Source: Shewanella waksmanii ATCC BAA-643
GTDB taxonomy: Bacteria > Pseudomonadota > Gammaproteobacteria > Enterobacterales > Shewanellaceae
Direction of reading: 5' to 3'
Length of the DNA stretch: 64,000 bases
Assembly (NCBI RefSeq): GCF_000518805.1
Contig: NZ_JAEH01000022.1
Span: forward strand, 1-64,000
Shown: positions 27,946-37,212 of the stretch, piece by piece
Layout: every line of letters begins with the position of its first letter
How positions within the stretch are numbered: the stretch's first letter is position 1
Program-made: the position numbers and the translations under genes
The notes under the pieces: model-generated
The model's database searches: none
The model's input: the letters and a program-made list of their open reading frames with translations, nothing else
What the model was told of the DNA's origin: nothing

Positions 27946-28278
27946 TTAGCTATTATCATCGCCAAAATGAATCAAGTCGTCCAGCACACGCTTTTTAATC
28001 TCTAATTGAGAGTTGGGGTCTAGACCATATTTTTCAGCCAATTGGCGATAGTCATCGGCATTGAGCGATACTGTCAATCGTGGCCGTTTAGGACGTTTGG
28101 TGACACTAAGCCCTAAGATGCTGCGTATTTGCTCTGAAGGGCTAACGCCCGCATCTAATGCTGCTTTACGAATGGAATACTGAAACTTCTCATCTAAGTC
28201 GAAGGCAACTTGGGTTGCTTTGGCCGCTTTTTGGTTTTGCGCCCATTGCTCGGGCATGGACGCTTTTTTATTGCTCAT
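27946..28278 (-). CDS. Unknown small protein in the psp-like cluster
   Basis: Protein of 110 residues, charged and soluble, that I do not recognise. It has two similar helical segments, FQYSIRKAALDAGVSPSEQI and LTVSLNADDYRQLAEKYGL. The second, with a beta strand (RLTVSLN) followed by two helices, looks like a ribbon-helix-helix fold, so DNA binding is possible but unproven. The start has a strong AAGGAAG. It lies 43 bases after yjfK and 44 before the channel gene. If it binds DNA it would be a candidate for the regulator of the GACATATTATGTC sites. Confidence 0.65.
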   Translation of the reverse strand: MSNKKASMPEQWAQNQKAAKATQVAFDLDEKFQYSIRKAALDAGVSPSEQIRSILGLSVTKRPKRPRLTVSLNADDYRQLAEKYGLDPNSQLEIKKRVLDDLIHFGDDNS

Positions 28279-28321
28279 GGGACTTCCTTGCTATCTGGTT
28301 ACTCAATGGCCGTTGCTGAGC

Positions 28322-28975
28322 TTACTCACCAGGCCAAAAATCACGAATATCGCTCAAGGGACGATATAAGGTCAGCATCACATCAGTGTCACCACTTTCA
28401 TAAACTTCAACTTCGACTGCACTTTTTTCTTCGTCATCGAGTAGCAAGTAGGCCTCAAAAGGCTCACCGGTAGGACCGTGACTGTCTTGAGGTGGCTTCA
28501 TGCCGCGATAATCCTGTCGATGAAAATAACCAAATTGGGCAAATTGATGCTGATGATACTGTTTGCCAAGCCACTGACCGTATTGGGTTAGCGTATCGCC
28601 CTCTATCGCTTGGGTATTAAGATGAGCACTGTCATTTTCTTCAAAAATAACACTAAACTCATCTAGGTCAAATAGCTGCTCGACAACGGCACGATTAATC
28701 TTAATAGAGAAGCTTAGGTAGCTTTCATCGTCTTCATCAAGGCTTAGGAATATGCTGTCGCTGCTGTGACCCTTTAATACCCATTCACTACGTTGGCTGC
28801 GTTGATATTCATAAGTATTGATGGCTTCAACGCGAAGCTGCTGGCCACGTAATGCTGGAGGAAGGGCAAAGCTGTCGTCGAGTGAAATCATATCGCCGAC
28901 CTTGAGGTGCGATACATGGTCAAGCTGACGCTTTGGTTGCTCTTTTTTACCGAAAATGCTCTTGAGAAATCCCAT
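28322..28975 (-). CDS. yjfK: YjfK-like DUF2491 protein
   Basis: Cytosolic protein of 217 residues resembling E. coli YjfK (DUF2491, about 219). The first residues MGFLKSIFGKKEQPKRQ form an amphipathic, basic tip that could touch the membrane. The body is beta-rich and acidic (SDSIFLSLDEDDESYLSFSI). The start at 28975 is chosen over 29014 because of GGAG seven bases upstream and the conserved-looking N-terminus. In E. coli yjfK follows yjfI and yjfJ in the same order as here. The function is unknown. Confidence 0.78.
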   Translation of the reverse strand: MGFLKSIFGKKEQPKRQLDHVSHLKVGDMISLDDSFALPPALRGQQLRVEAINTYEYQRSQRSEWVLKGHSSDSIFLSLDEDDESYLSFSIKINRAVVEQLFDLDEFSVIFEENDSAHLNTQAIEGDTLTQYGQWLGKQYHQHQFAQFGYFHRQDYRGMKPPQDSHGPTGEPFEAYLLLDDEEKSAVEVEVYESGDTDVMLTLYRPLSDIRDFWPGE

Positions 28976-29072
28976 AACAGGCTCCAAAAAATATCGCATT
29001 GAATGCGAAAACACCTTTAGGTCGCCCTAAAGGTGTTGAATCGCGCTATCAATCACAACTGTAGGCGGATAC

Positions 29073-29759
29073 TTACTTACGCGCTTTTAGGCGGTCAAGT
29101 ACCGCATTGGCATTAGATTTTTGCTCACCAATACCTGCTTCAGCGAGTTTAGCTTGTAGCGACTTGTCGCTGTTTTCTTCTGCTAATGCTTCAGAAGCTT
29201 GCAGACGGTCGTCAAACTGCTGCTGACGCGCCTTGATGCGCTCTAAAGAGTCTTTAGCGTTAAGCAGCTTAGAGTTGCTGCTAGCAAAAGAGTCAGTAAT
29301 GGTTGCGGTGGCTTTTTGCACGCTTTCTGTGGTTTTAACCATGCTCAGCTGGCGTTGATAATCGGCCAATTGACGCTCGGTTTTCTTAACCAAGTCTTTA
29401 AGGCGTACCGCGTGTGCACTGAAGCTATCATTTGCTGATTGCTGCTCTGCGAGTTCACTGTCTAGCTGAGCAATTTTCTCGGCCACTTCTAATGCAAGGG
29501 TTTCATTACCTTGCTCTAGTGCTTGGGTTGCATAGCCTTCATGTTCAGCTACCGAACGCTTAAGGCGATCTATTTCACGGCTTGCTTGCATCTCTTTGGC
29601 CATCACATCGGTTAATTCACGTTTGGCTTTGGTGAGGTGCTTTTCAGCATCGCGAATTTCTTGTTCGAAAATGCGAGTTGAATTTGCGTCGACGATGTTT
29701 TGTCCAACTTCGTTCGCGCCACCGCGAAATGCGGTTAAAATTTTATTGAGAATACCCAT
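29073..29759 (-). CDS. yjfJ: PspA/IM30 family membrane-stress protein (YjfJ-like)
   Basis: Protein of 228 residues of the PspA/IM30 (ESCRT-III-like) family. It begins MGILNKILTAFRGGANEVGQ, a membrane-binding amphipathic helix, followed by the long helical hairpin (about 25-190, for example EKHLTKAKRELTDVMAKEMQ) and a shorter C-terminal helix. Such proteins polymerise on damaged inner membrane. The neighbours yjfI and yjfK identify it as the YjfJ branch rather than the pspABC operon; there is no pspB, pspC or pspF nearby. The start has GGAG at good spacing. It should be cotranscribed with yjfI, whose stop lies 28 bases upstream. Confidence 0.9.
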   Translation of the reverse strand: MGILNKILTAFRGGANEVGQNIVDANSTRIFEQEIRDAEKHLTKAKRELTDVMAKEMQASREIDRLKRSVAEHEGYATQALEQGNETLALEVAEKIAQLDSELAEQQSANDSFSAHAVRLKDLVKKTERQLADYQRQLSMVKTTESVQKATATITDSFASSNSKLLNAKDSLERIKARQQQFDDRLQASEALAEENSDKSLQAKLAEAGIGEQKSNANAVLDRLKARK

Positions 29760-29787
29760 AGTATTGGCTCCTTAATATTGAAACTGT

Positions 29788-30201
29788 TTACTGCAAAAAG
29801 TCGACGAGTTCGTCAATCACTTCAAGGCAGTTATCTGAAAGCACCGAGAGCTCTTGTTCAATCTCTTGCATGCTTGAATGCACTGAAAGCGCGCCGTAAA
29901 CCACATATTTATCATCGACCTTAGCAAAAGATGACAACGGCATTGGAATATTAAGTTCTAACATGGTTTCAAACATTTCCGCACGCCGCGCTTGCTTGAC
30001 TTCATCTTCGCCCCACAGATAAGCGATGCATAGCACTTGATTGTCAGTCACAGAAACAAATACGGGGATCTCTTCTCGGCCAACAACGTTAACTTGTAAT
30101 ACCTCAACTTCGCCATCAATTGGATAGCAATCGAACTGAAAGCCGGTATGGCTGTTGTCACCAAGATCGTTTAGGTGATTGGCAATAGTGTGAATGTTCA
30201 T
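29788..30201 (-). CDS. yjfI: YjfI-like DUF2170 protein
   Basis: Protein of 137 residues resembling the DUF2170 family (E. coli YjfI). It is soluble and acidic, beginning MNIHTIANHLNDLG, with beta-type stretches (VEVLQVNVVGREEIPVFVSV) and a C-terminal helix. The start at 30201 has GAGGACAAG upstream; an earlier ATG at 30219 lies inside the palindrome GACATATTATGTC and is less likely. Two copies of that palindrome immediately precede the gene, so yjfI probably starts an internal, separately regulated transcript running through yjfJ and yjfK. Confidence 0.8.
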   Translation of the reverse strand: MNIHTIANHLNDLGDNSHTGFQFDCYPIDGEVEVLQVNVVGREEIPVFVSVTDNQVLCIAYLWGEDEVKQARRAEMFETMLELNIPMPLSSFAKVDDKYVVYGALSVHSSMQEIEQELSVLSDNCLEVIDELVDFLQ

Positions 30202-30214
30202 ACTTGTCCTCTTT

Positions 30215-30227
30215 GACATATTATGTC
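30215..30227. promoter_or_regulatory. Palindromic operator GACATATTATGTC, copy 1
   Basis: Perfect palindrome GACATA-T-TATGTC, 13 bases upstream of the yjfI ATG and directly before its ribosome site. It is identical to the copies at 30249-30261 and 34109-34121. The regulator is unknown. Confidence 0.75.
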
Positions 30228-30248
30228 TGCGATTAAAGATAACAGCTC

Positions 30249-30261
30249 GACATATTATGTC
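30249..30261. promoter_or_regulatory. Palindromic operator GACATATTATGTC, copy 2
   Basis: Second exact copy, 34 bases from copy 1 centre to centre, about three helical turns. It lies between the synthase gene stop (30277) and yjfI, so both copies sit in a 75-base gap. Confidence 0.75.
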
Positions 30262-30276
30262 AAGCGCTATTTTTGA

Positions 30277-32004
30277 TCAGAATAACACTAACTTTTCATT
30301 TTCTGACCAAGCCTGTTGGTGGTACTGGTATAATTGAGATGAACCAATTCGGTTGGGTTCAATCTCTTCAATGTGTTGATAAAAATGTTTTGGAAACTCA
30401 AATGCGCCTTTTATCAGCCCCATGGTTAGCCAATCATCGGCCACTGGCATCTTGTCTAATAAGGCTAATCGGCTTTGTGGATCTTTGCCCGATAAAGTGG
30501 CAATACTCCAACCCCATTGACCAAAGCTTGGTACATTATGTTGGTATTGCTGCACATCAAACCCCGCTAGCGCCAAGGTTTTAGCCACTGATATGAAGGC
30601 TTTAGGGGCATGATAAGGCGAGGTGGATTGCACCGTGACTACGCCGTCGTTATTCAATAGTTCTTTTAATTTTAAATAGAACATATCTGAGTAGAGTTTA
30701 TTCAGATCTGGATGGCTAGGGTCGGGCAGGTCAACAATAATGGCATCAAACTTTTGTTGTTGCTTTATCAGTTCATCTACACCGTTAAACGCATCATTAA
30801 ACACCAGCTTTACCCGAGGATCGTTAAGGGCATCGCCATTGAGTTTGTGTAAGGCTTGGCTAAGTCGATTGGGCATTGCATTGTCGTGCTGTTTAAACAA
30901 CTCGACTAAATCTTGGTCCAAATCCATCAAAGTGACAGATTGAGGCTGCCAATCTAGCACTTTTTTCAGGCCCAAACCGTCACCACCGCCAATAATCAAT
31001 ACCTTGTCAGTTCGAGCGCTCGCCGCCAAAGTTGGGTGGACTAAAAAAGCGTGATAGATATGCTCGTCCTGACTGGAAAACTGTAAGCGGCCATTGATAT
31101 ACAATGAATAGACCGGCGGCAGATCATTACCACGCAAGCGTTCGGTAAAGGTCAACTGCTGAAAGCGGGTCGATTTGCTAAACACTACGTTGTCTTTGTA
31201 GAGCAAGTTATTAAAGCTTTGTTCCCAACTTGGGCCATGCCATGCCAGCATTAATAATATGGCGGCTGCGATAAAGTGGCCGGCAAGTAGCACAGGTGCA
31301 AAACGAATTTTCGGCCAAAATCGCCACAGGAAGAGTAATCCAGCAATAAGATTAAAACTGGCGGTGATCGCTGCGGCTAATTGGATATCGATGGCAAGCA
31401 TAAAGCTTACCCAAATGGCGGCACCAATACCGGCACCAATATAATCTGCACCGTAAATGGTTCCCGCATTATGCAACAAATGTTGCTCGCTTAATGACTG
31501 GCGAACGCGGGCAATTAGTGGGATCTCCATGCCTATCATCAAGCCGAGGATAACCCCCCACACATAGGGTAAATACTCACTGAGCTTTTGTAATATGCCG
31601 ATAAAGCCGCCATTGGGCAGCTGGTCTGGCGGCAGGCCGACCATTTCCGCAACCAATATCGGCAGCTGTTGGCCAAAGCCAATTACCGCCGCGGTCAGTA
31701 AAATGGCAAGTGCGCCGCATAGGGCGACGGTTAATTCCAAAATAGCAAAGCCACTAAAAGCACAACGAATCTTGCGGGCCGCAAAGGCGCCTATGCCCAT
31801 AGATACGATCATTAGGCCAATCATGGTGTAGATGGCAGCTTCTAGTGCCCCAAGAATACGGCCTGCATAATGGGACAGTAAATATTCGTAGATCAGACCA
31901 CAGCCGGCGAGTACCGCCATGATGCCGAGCAGTAAAATATCGTCAAAGCGACTGATTTTACCTGAGGCGGATTGCACCGACTCAGGTGACGTTGAGGATG
32001 ACAT
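30277..32004 (-). CDS. Membrane-bound spermidine synthase-like aminopropyltransferase
   Basis: Protein of 575 residues in two parts. The first 260 residues contain about eight hydrophobic helices. The C-terminal part is a spermidine-synthase-type domain with the decarboxy-SAM site VLIIGGGDGLGL (near residue 330), the acidic VTLMDLDQDL and the catalytic-type loop DAIIVDLPDPSHPD. It is expected to make a polyamine, or to transfer an aminopropyl group to another acceptor, at the inner membrane. It follows the DUF350 gene by 24 bases. Similar fusions are found beside DUF350 and PspA-like genes elsewhere. It is not the housekeeping SpeE, which has no membrane part. Confidence 0.85.
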   Translation of the reverse strand: MSSSTSPESVQSASGKISRFDDILLLGIMAVLAGCGLIYEYLLSHYAGRILGALEAAIYTMIGLMIVSMGIGAFAARKIRCAFSGFAILELTVALCGALAILLTAAVIGFGQQLPILVAEMVGLPPDQLPNGGFIGILQKLSEYLPYVWGVILGLMIGMEIPLIARVRQSLSEQHLLHNAGTIYGADYIGAGIGAAIWVSFMLAIDIQLAAAITASFNLIAGLLFLWRFWPKIRFAPVLLAGHFIAAAILLMLAWHGPSWEQSFNNLLYKDNVVFSKSTRFQQLTFTERLRGNDLPPVYSLYINGRLQFSSQDEHIYHAFLVHPTLAASARTDKVLIIGGGDGLGLKKVLDWQPQSVTLMDLDQDLVELFKQHDNAMPNRLSQALHKLNGDALNDPRVKLVFNDAFNGVDELIKQQQKFDAIIVDLPDPSHPDLNKLYSDMFYLKLKELLNNDGVVTVQSTSPYHAPKAFISVAKTLALAGFDVQQYQHNVPSFGQWGWSIATLSGKDPQSRLALLDKMPVADDWLTMGLIKGAFEFPKHFYQHIEEIEPNRIGSSQLYQYHQQAWSENEKLVLF

Positions 32005-32028
32005 TAACTTGTCCTGCGTGGGCGCGGG

Positions 32029-32937
32029 CTATGCCATTAAGCTGGTTAAAATCATCGCGATAGCGACGCTAATTGCCAGCTCTACGGTGGCGACACCAAT
32101 ATTGTGCTGCTGCTCTACTTCTTCTGCTAAGTTAATGGCAGCGAGTACCAGTTTCTTAACGATTTTGAGCAGTACTGATAGACAGATGAGCATCAATACT
32201 GAGAAAGCTAACCAACCGAGGATATTGCTAACATATGCTTGTGGTACATAAACGATGAAATGGCTAGCGGCATTAAAGCTCAGTGCCATGGCTAACATGT
32301 AACCGGCATGACGAATCGCTAAAGCGGTTTGGCCTTGGGCTAAAGCTTGCTGCATTGAAGCTTGCTGGTTACGTTTTGCATAGCGAATTTCACGTAGTCT
32401 GGTCAGGGCGACCATCATTAGCTGAGATACCGCAAAGGCACTGAAAATGGCGATAAAGGTATCGACAGTTAAGTCCTCTGCCCACATTAGCACCGAGCGA
32501 ATAATGATGGCAGTGGCAATGGCGGCAGCGGCATCCACTAACGCAACTGAGATATTCCCTTTGATAATCAGCGCATTTTTATCAATTTCATTGAGGGCAA
32601 TTTTATCGTGAAGGTAACGGCCAAATTTAATTAGCACTAGGCCAAAAATACCGTAGGCACTCATGCCAATGGCTTCGATAAGAAACGATTCAGCCGCTTC
32701 ACCGGTAATGGCACCGGTTAACACAATACCGAGTGCAGCGACCGCCCCAGCGGTACTAATACCAAAAGCAAAGTTATCTTTTTCAGCCAGCTCAATGCGG
32801 CTGTCAACTTTTACAGACCAGCCTTGCAAATAGCGCATTGCGGCCAGCAAGGCGATAGCGATGGTTAAATCAATCACTAAAATTATGGCGAGGTCAAAGC
32901 TCAGGCCTTCATAACTATTGAAAAATGTCATTGTCAT
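32029..32937 (-). CDS. Double DUF350 inner-membrane protein (YjfL-like)
   Basis: Membrane protein of 302 residues with about eight helices, made of two DUF350 units. Each unit has a polar start (KDNFAFGISTAGAVAALGIV in the first, QTALAIRHAGYMLAMALSF in the second) and each ends in a similar helix (NISVALVDAAAAIATAIII and NIGVATVELAISVAIAMIL). E. coli YjfL is a single unit of about 130 residues, so this is the duplicated form. It lies between the lipoprotein and synthase genes with gaps of 7 and 24 bases. The function is unknown; its constant company with PspA-like and polyamine genes points to the membrane-stress module. Confidence 0.82.
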   Translation of the reverse strand: MTMTFFNSYEGLSFDLAIILVIDLTIAIALLAAMRYLQGWSVKVDSRIELAEKDNFAFGISTAGAVAALGIVLTGAITGEAAESFLIEAIGMSAYGIFGLVLIKFGRYLHDKIALNEIDKNALIIKGNISVALVDAAAAIATAIIIRSVLMWAEDLTVDTFIAIFSAFAVSQLMMVALTRLREIRYAKRNQQASMQQALAQGQTALAIRHAGYMLAMALSFNAASHFIVYVPQAYVSNILGWLAFSVLMLICLSVLLKIVKKLVLAAINLAEEVEQQHNIGVATVELAISVAIAMILTSLMA

Positions 32938-32944
32938 TTCCTAC

Positions 32945-33901
32945 CTATTTTCCTCGACGAACGCCGCGAGTGGTGCGATTGCTGGAATTTCTTAAATTAC
33001 TATTTTTTGCGTAGTTAGAGCGGAATTTGCTACCACTTTTGGCCACTCCTGCACTACTCGCTTTAGGCACACTGGCACTTTGGCGTGATAAGCTAGTAGA
33101 GCCTGAACGTGATTTAGCATAAGGGCTGTCGAAACGTTTGCCTTGGCGACTAAACTGTTTTTGAGTACGCTCAAAGGTACTGTTTTGGCTGCGCGCTTGT
33201 TTAGGTGAGGTATAGCGGTAGCGGCCAACGTCATTGTAATAGCTGTAATTACGACTGCTTGACCAGCGATCGTAGTGAACAGGGCCGCGTACTAGGTTAG
33301 AGAACATCGAGTACATGCCATACCAAGCCCAAAATGACATGCCATTTGAGCCTGTTTGCCATTCACCGTATGATGGGTTGCCGACCAATTGGCTGCCGGC
33401 GCCGAAATCCTCGGCCCCATTGGCTAACACCGCGGCCTCACGGCTGATTGAGTTTACCCGAGCTAACGCCCCTTGAGACATATCGGCAACTACATTGACC
33501 GGATCGGACAGCATGTCATTAAACAGGCTTGGGTCGGCGGCTTGATATAAATTCTCTGCCTCAGCCAGCTGCTGATCTAAATCGATGAAATTGCTGCTTA
33601 CACTGAGTTCGCTCAAGCGCCGTTGCAATGATTGATACAATGGTCCACTTGAGGTTGAATCTTTGGCTAGCTCAATCAATAGTGGCGATAGTTCGCTGTT
33701 TTGTTTAGCGACGATGCCACTGTATTGAGTCAGTAAATTAGCATTACGAACCTGACCATTGTCGAGCATATTGCCAAGGTCATCGATTCTCTGCTTTGCT
33801 AAGCCTTGGTATTGGCTGATTTTTTCTGGCCTATCGTCGCCGCATCCCACTAAGGTAAGCAACAAGGTCAAGGTGAGAACACGCATTAGCATTACTGCCA
33901 T
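32945..33901 (-). CDS. Unknown lipoprotein heading the psp-like cluster
   Basis: Protein of 318 residues with a lipoprotein signal (LTLTLLLTLVGC, Cys about residue 19) followed by Gly-Asp-Asp; Asp at +3 rather than +2 makes the final membrane uncertain. The middle is helical, with a Trp/Tyr-rich segment (GMSFWAWYGMYSMFSNLVRG). The last 110 residues are basic and Ser/Arg/Lys/Asn-rich low complexity. I do not recognise it. The ATG at 33901 has TTGGAG at good spacing. It is the first gene of the leftward cluster and ends seven bases before the DUF350 gene. Confidence 0.72.
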   Translation of the reverse strand: MAVMLMRVLTLTLLLTLVGCGDDRPEKISQYQGLAKQRIDDLGNMLDNGQVRNANLLTQYSGIVAKQNSELSPLLIELAKDSTSSGPLYQSLQRRLSELSVSSNFIDLDQQLAEAENLYQAADPSLFNDMLSDPVNVVADMSQGALARVNSISREAAVLANGAEDFGAGSQLVGNPSYGEWQTGSNGMSFWAWYGMYSMFSNLVRGPVHYDRWSSSRNYSYYNDVGRYRYTSPKQARSQNSTFERTQKQFSRQGKRFDSPYAKSRSGSTSLSRQSASVPKASSAGVAKSGSKFRSNYAKNSNLRNSSNRTTRGVRRGK

Positions 33902-34108
33902 GATTTCTCCAAATTGGTTTCAGAACTGAGGCAATAAATCACCATTTGCCCTTAAATTTCATACGCAATACATAGTCTGCTTAAGGTATAGTAACCTCAC
34001 ATAGGTGTGAAGCAACAACCCTTTTTGCACTTTAATCTGTAGCAATGACCATCTTGCCCTCAGATATTTACACTTTAGTTGCATTTCTATCATATCTATA
34101 TCATTCAT

Positions 34109-34121
34109 GACATATTATGTC
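34109..34121. promoter_or_regulatory. Palindromic operator GACATATTATGTC, copy 3
   Basis: Exact copy of the two sites before yjfI, here 32 bases before the glnE ATG and 207 bases before the divergent lipoprotein gene. It may control the cluster head, glnE, or both. Confidence 0.7.
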
Positions 34122-34153
34122 GATAGAAAAAACTGTTAGGGAATATTTTTACT

Positions 34154-37024
34154 ATGCAGCATCTTCGCCAGTCAGGACTCTCTGCGCTTATCTGTGAGCG
34201 TGCAGATGAACACCTTCAACGTCTGATAGCGAGGTGGCCTGAATTTTCCGAGCTAACCTCTGAGCAACAGCAAGAATTATATCAAGTTTTTGGACTCAGT
34301 GATTTTATTGCTGAGCAGTTAACGCGCTGCCCGCAGTGGATAATGCCGCTTTTTGAAGGGCAACGACTTGAGCTTGATTGCCAGCTGTTTGCGCAGGAGC
34401 TTCGTCAGCTGTTAGAGAGTCAGCAAGATGAAGAGCAAGTTAAATCTCTATTGCGCCAATATCGCAACCAACAGATGGTGCGTATTGCTTGGCGTGACTT
34501 TAAAGGCTACTCACCGTTGCCCCAGTGCCTTATCGACTTATCCGCGCTGGCTGAAGCCTTGATTATTGCCGCACGTGACTGGCTATATGACTCATTGAGC
34601 CAGCAGCTGGGTACTCCTTGTGATGCTCATGGTAATCCGCAGCCACTGATGATATTAGGTATGGGGAAACTCGGTGGTCGTGAGCTCAATTTCTCCTCTG
34701 ATATCGACCTTATCTTTACTTTCCCTGAGCATGGCGAGACCCAAGGCGGAAGAAGACCGATTGATAATCAGCAGTTCTTTATTCGCATGGGGCAACGTTT
34801 AGTCAATATGTTGCATCAGGTAACAGTGGATGGTTTTGTTTACCGAGTTGATATGCGATTGCGGCCATACGGCGAGAGTGGCCCATTGGTCGTCAGTTTT
34901 AGCGGTTTAGAAGACTACTATCAAGAACAAGGGCGCGACTGGGAGCGCTATGCCATGGTGAAGGCCAGAGCATTAGGACCATGGACTGGCTTTAGCGATG
35001 AATTGCACGCCATGTTGCGGCCGTTTGTTTATCGGCGCTACTTAGACTTTTCAGCGATTGAGTCATTGCGAAAAATGAAGCGGCTGATTTCTCAAGAAGT
35101 ACGCCGCCGACAGCTGACTGACAATATAAAGCTAGGCGCTGGTGGGATCCGCGAAGTGGAGTTTGTGGTTCAGAGCTTTCAACTTATCCGTGGCGGCCGT
35201 GAACCTGCGCTTAGGCAGCAATCGCTGTTTGCGGCGATTGATACCTTATATCAGCTAGGGCAGCTTGAATACCGCTCCGTTGATGAGTTAAAAAATAGCT
35301 ATTTGCTGCTCAGACGCGTCGAGAGCTTGCTGCAGGCGATAGCAGATCAACAAACTCAAACTTTGCCCAATAATCCATTGGATTGGCAGCGACTATGCAG
35401 TGTATTAGCGATGGCGTCGGAGTCAGAGCTCAGAGCCAATATCGAAGCGGCAATGGATAAAATTCATAGCCACTTTAAAGATACGGTGGGTGGCCAAGAT
35501 GCAGATGATGTCGACGATATCTGGACCCAACAGCTATGGAATGCCCAAGAAGAGGAGCATGCGCAAAGCGTATTGCTTGAACATGGTGTGGAAGATAGTG
35601 TTTTTTGGCCTGCGCTGAAGCTATGGTGGCAAACTGTTATTAAGCGCTCGATCGGTCCAAGAGGCCGACAAACGTTAGACAAGCTCATGCCTTGGTTACT
35701 CAATGAGATTGTTGGTTTTGACTCGCCCTCAAGTGCCTTTGAACCGGTTTCAAAAGTACTCGACCAAATCTTGACCCGTACTACTTACTTAGAATTACTT
35801 TACGAAAACCCAGGCGCGAGACAGCAACTGGTGAGCCTGTGTATGGCTAGTCCATGGATTTCGGAGCAGCTTGCTAAGTTCCCGATGTTACTGGATGAAC
35901 TTATCGATCCGGTGCAGTTATACGACACTACGGCATTAGATGACTATGGCAGTGAGTTGCGCCAATATTTGCTGCGAGTACCAGAAGATGACATGGAGCA
36001 GCAGATGGAAGCGCTGCGACAGTTCAAGTTGTCGCAGCAGCTTAAGATTGCAGCGGCCGATGTCACTGGCGTATTACCAGTAATGCAGGTCAGCGATCAC
36101 TTAACCTTGCTGGCAGAAGCGATTATTGAGCAAGTGGTATTGCAAGCATGGCATCAGGTAAGCAGCAGGCATGGTGTGCCGCCGCATCTTAGTGGTGCTG
36201 AGATGGGATTTGCCGTGATTGGTTACGGTAAAGCCGGTGGTATTGAACTTGGCTATGGCTCTGATCTCGATCTGGTATTCCTGCATGACTATCACCGCGA
36301 CAAGTATCCGCAAAGTCTGCATACCAATGGCGATAGAGAGATAGAGATAGGGCATTTCTATCTAAAAGTCGCCCAGCGTATTTTACACTTATTTTCTACA
36401 CGCACCTCTTCAGGTGAGCTTTATGAAGTGGATATGCGCTTACGTCCTTCGGGCGCATCGGGTTTGCTCGTCAGTGAAATTGAAAATTTTGGTGACTATC
36501 AGTCTAAGGAGGCGTGGACTTGGGAGCACCAAGCACTGGTAAGAGCAAGGTTCATGTTTGGTGATACGAGTTTGTCGGTGCGCTTTAGCGAGCTAAGATC
36601 ACAGGTGATTTGTGGGACGAGAGATAAGCAAGAATTAGCCACAGCGGTGAAAGATATGCGAATTAAGATGCGTGATCATTTGCTGAAAGTGACTGATGGC
36701 GAATTTGATTTAAAGCAAAGCCCTGGTGGTATCGCTGATATCGAGTTTATTGCCCAGTACCTAGTGCTTGCCAATGCTCATCAGCATCATTATCTGACGA
36801 CTTGGTCTGATAATGTTCGCATCTTTGAGTCATTAGCCGAGTTAGAGTTGCTCAGCTTGCAACAAGCTAAGCAATTAACCGATGCCTATTGTTACTTGCG
36901 TGATGAAAGCCACCGACTGACGTTACAGCAAAAGCCAACTCGTGTTCCTAGTGAGCAGGTTCAATCACATGCAGAGCAAGTTATTGCGATTTACCGTTTA
37001 GTACTTGAAGGGCAACATGAGTGA
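34154..37024 (+). CDS. glnE: Glutamine synthetase adenylyltransferase/deadenylase
   Basis: Two-headed enzyme of 956 residues (E. coli 946) that adenylylates glutamine synthetase when nitrogen is plentiful and removes the AMP when it is scarce, under PII control. The N-terminal deadenylase site has [15 protein letters not shown] (about 173-187). The C-terminal adenylylase site has [18 protein letters not shown] (about 695-712). Each is followed by a second family block ([15 protein letters not shown] and [15 protein letters not shown]). The gene is full length. A palindrome shared with the divergent cluster lies 32 bases before the start, which is unusual for glnE. Confidence 0.95.
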   Translation: MQHLRQSGLSALICERADEHLQRLIARWPEFSELTSEQQQELYQVFGLSDFIAEQLTRCPQWIMPLFEGQRLELDCQLFAQELRQLLESQQDEEQVKSLLRQYRNQQMVRIAWRDFKGYSPLPQCLIDLSALAEALIIAARDWLYDSLSQQLGTPCDAHGNPQPLMILGMGKLGGRELNFSSDIDLIFTFPEHGETQGGRRPIDNQQFFIRMGQRLVNMLHQVTVDGFVYRVDMRLRPYGESGPLVVSFSGLEDYYQEQGRDWERYAMVKARALGPWTGFSDELHAMLRPFVYRRYLDFSAIESLRKMKRLISQEVRRRQLTDNIKLGAGGIREVEFVVQSFQLIRGGREPALRQQSLFAAIDTLYQLGQLEYRSVDELKNSYLLLRRVESLLQAIADQQTQTLPNNPLDWQRLCSVLAMASESELRANIEAAMDKIHSHFKDTVGGQDADDVDDIWTQQLWNAQEEEHAQSVLLEHGVEDSVFWPALKLWWQTVIKRSIGPRGRQTLDKLMPWLLNEIVGFDSPSSAFEPVSKVLDQILTRTTYLELLYENPGARQQLVSLCMASPWISEQLAKFPMLLDELIDPVQLYDTTALDDYGSELRQYLLRVPEDDMEQQMEALRQFKLSQQLKIAAADVTGVLPVMQVSDHLTLLAEAIIEQVVLQAWHQVSSRHGVPPHLSGAEMGFAVIGYGKAGGIELGYGSDLDLVFLHDYHRDKYPQSLHTNGDREIEIGHFYLKVAQRILHLFSTRTSSGELYEVDMRLRPSGASGLLVSEIENFGDYQSKEAWTWEHQALVRARFMFGDTSLSVRFSELRSQVICGTRDKQELATAVKDMRIKMRDHLLKVTDGEFDLKQSPGGIADIEFIAQYLVLANAHQHHYLTTWSDNVRIFESLAELELLSLQQAKQLTDAYCYLRDESHRLTLQQKPTRVPSEQVQSHAEQVIAIYRLVLEGQHE

Positions 37025-37032
37025 GTTGTTGT

Positions 37033-37125
37033 AAATTGACACTGTAAGTCTGGTGAATATGCAACTTACAGCGTCAATTTCTATGTAAGTTGCAGTGCAA
37101 TTTGCAAAGGAGCGATGCACTGCAA
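37033..37125 (+). promoter_or_regulatory. Set of overlapping, mutually exclusive hairpins after glnE
   Basis: Three pairings compete. Hairpin 1 joins 37033-37049 to 37064-37080 (17 bp, one mismatch, AAATTGAC... arms). Hairpin 2 joins GCAACTTACA (37061-37070) to TGTAAGTTGC (37084-37093). Hairpin 3 joins TTGCAGTGCA (37090-37099) to TGCACTGCAA (37116-37125) and encloses AAAGGAG. Hairpin 2 cannot coexist with 1 or 3. This is the logic of an attenuator or leader switch, though hairpin 1 may just be the glnE terminator. Confidence 0.55.
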
Positions 37126-37212
37126 TAATAAGTGACTGATTTTATTTGCAGCTATCATTGTGGCCTAGTTAATGCACAAATCCCTCCAAGGTTACTTGCT
37201 TTGGAGGCGCTT

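Noticed and set aside
33997..34010. TCACA-TAGG-TGTGA as a Crp site
   Set aside because: The half sites are inverted relative to TGTGA-N6-TCACA and the spacer is four bases.
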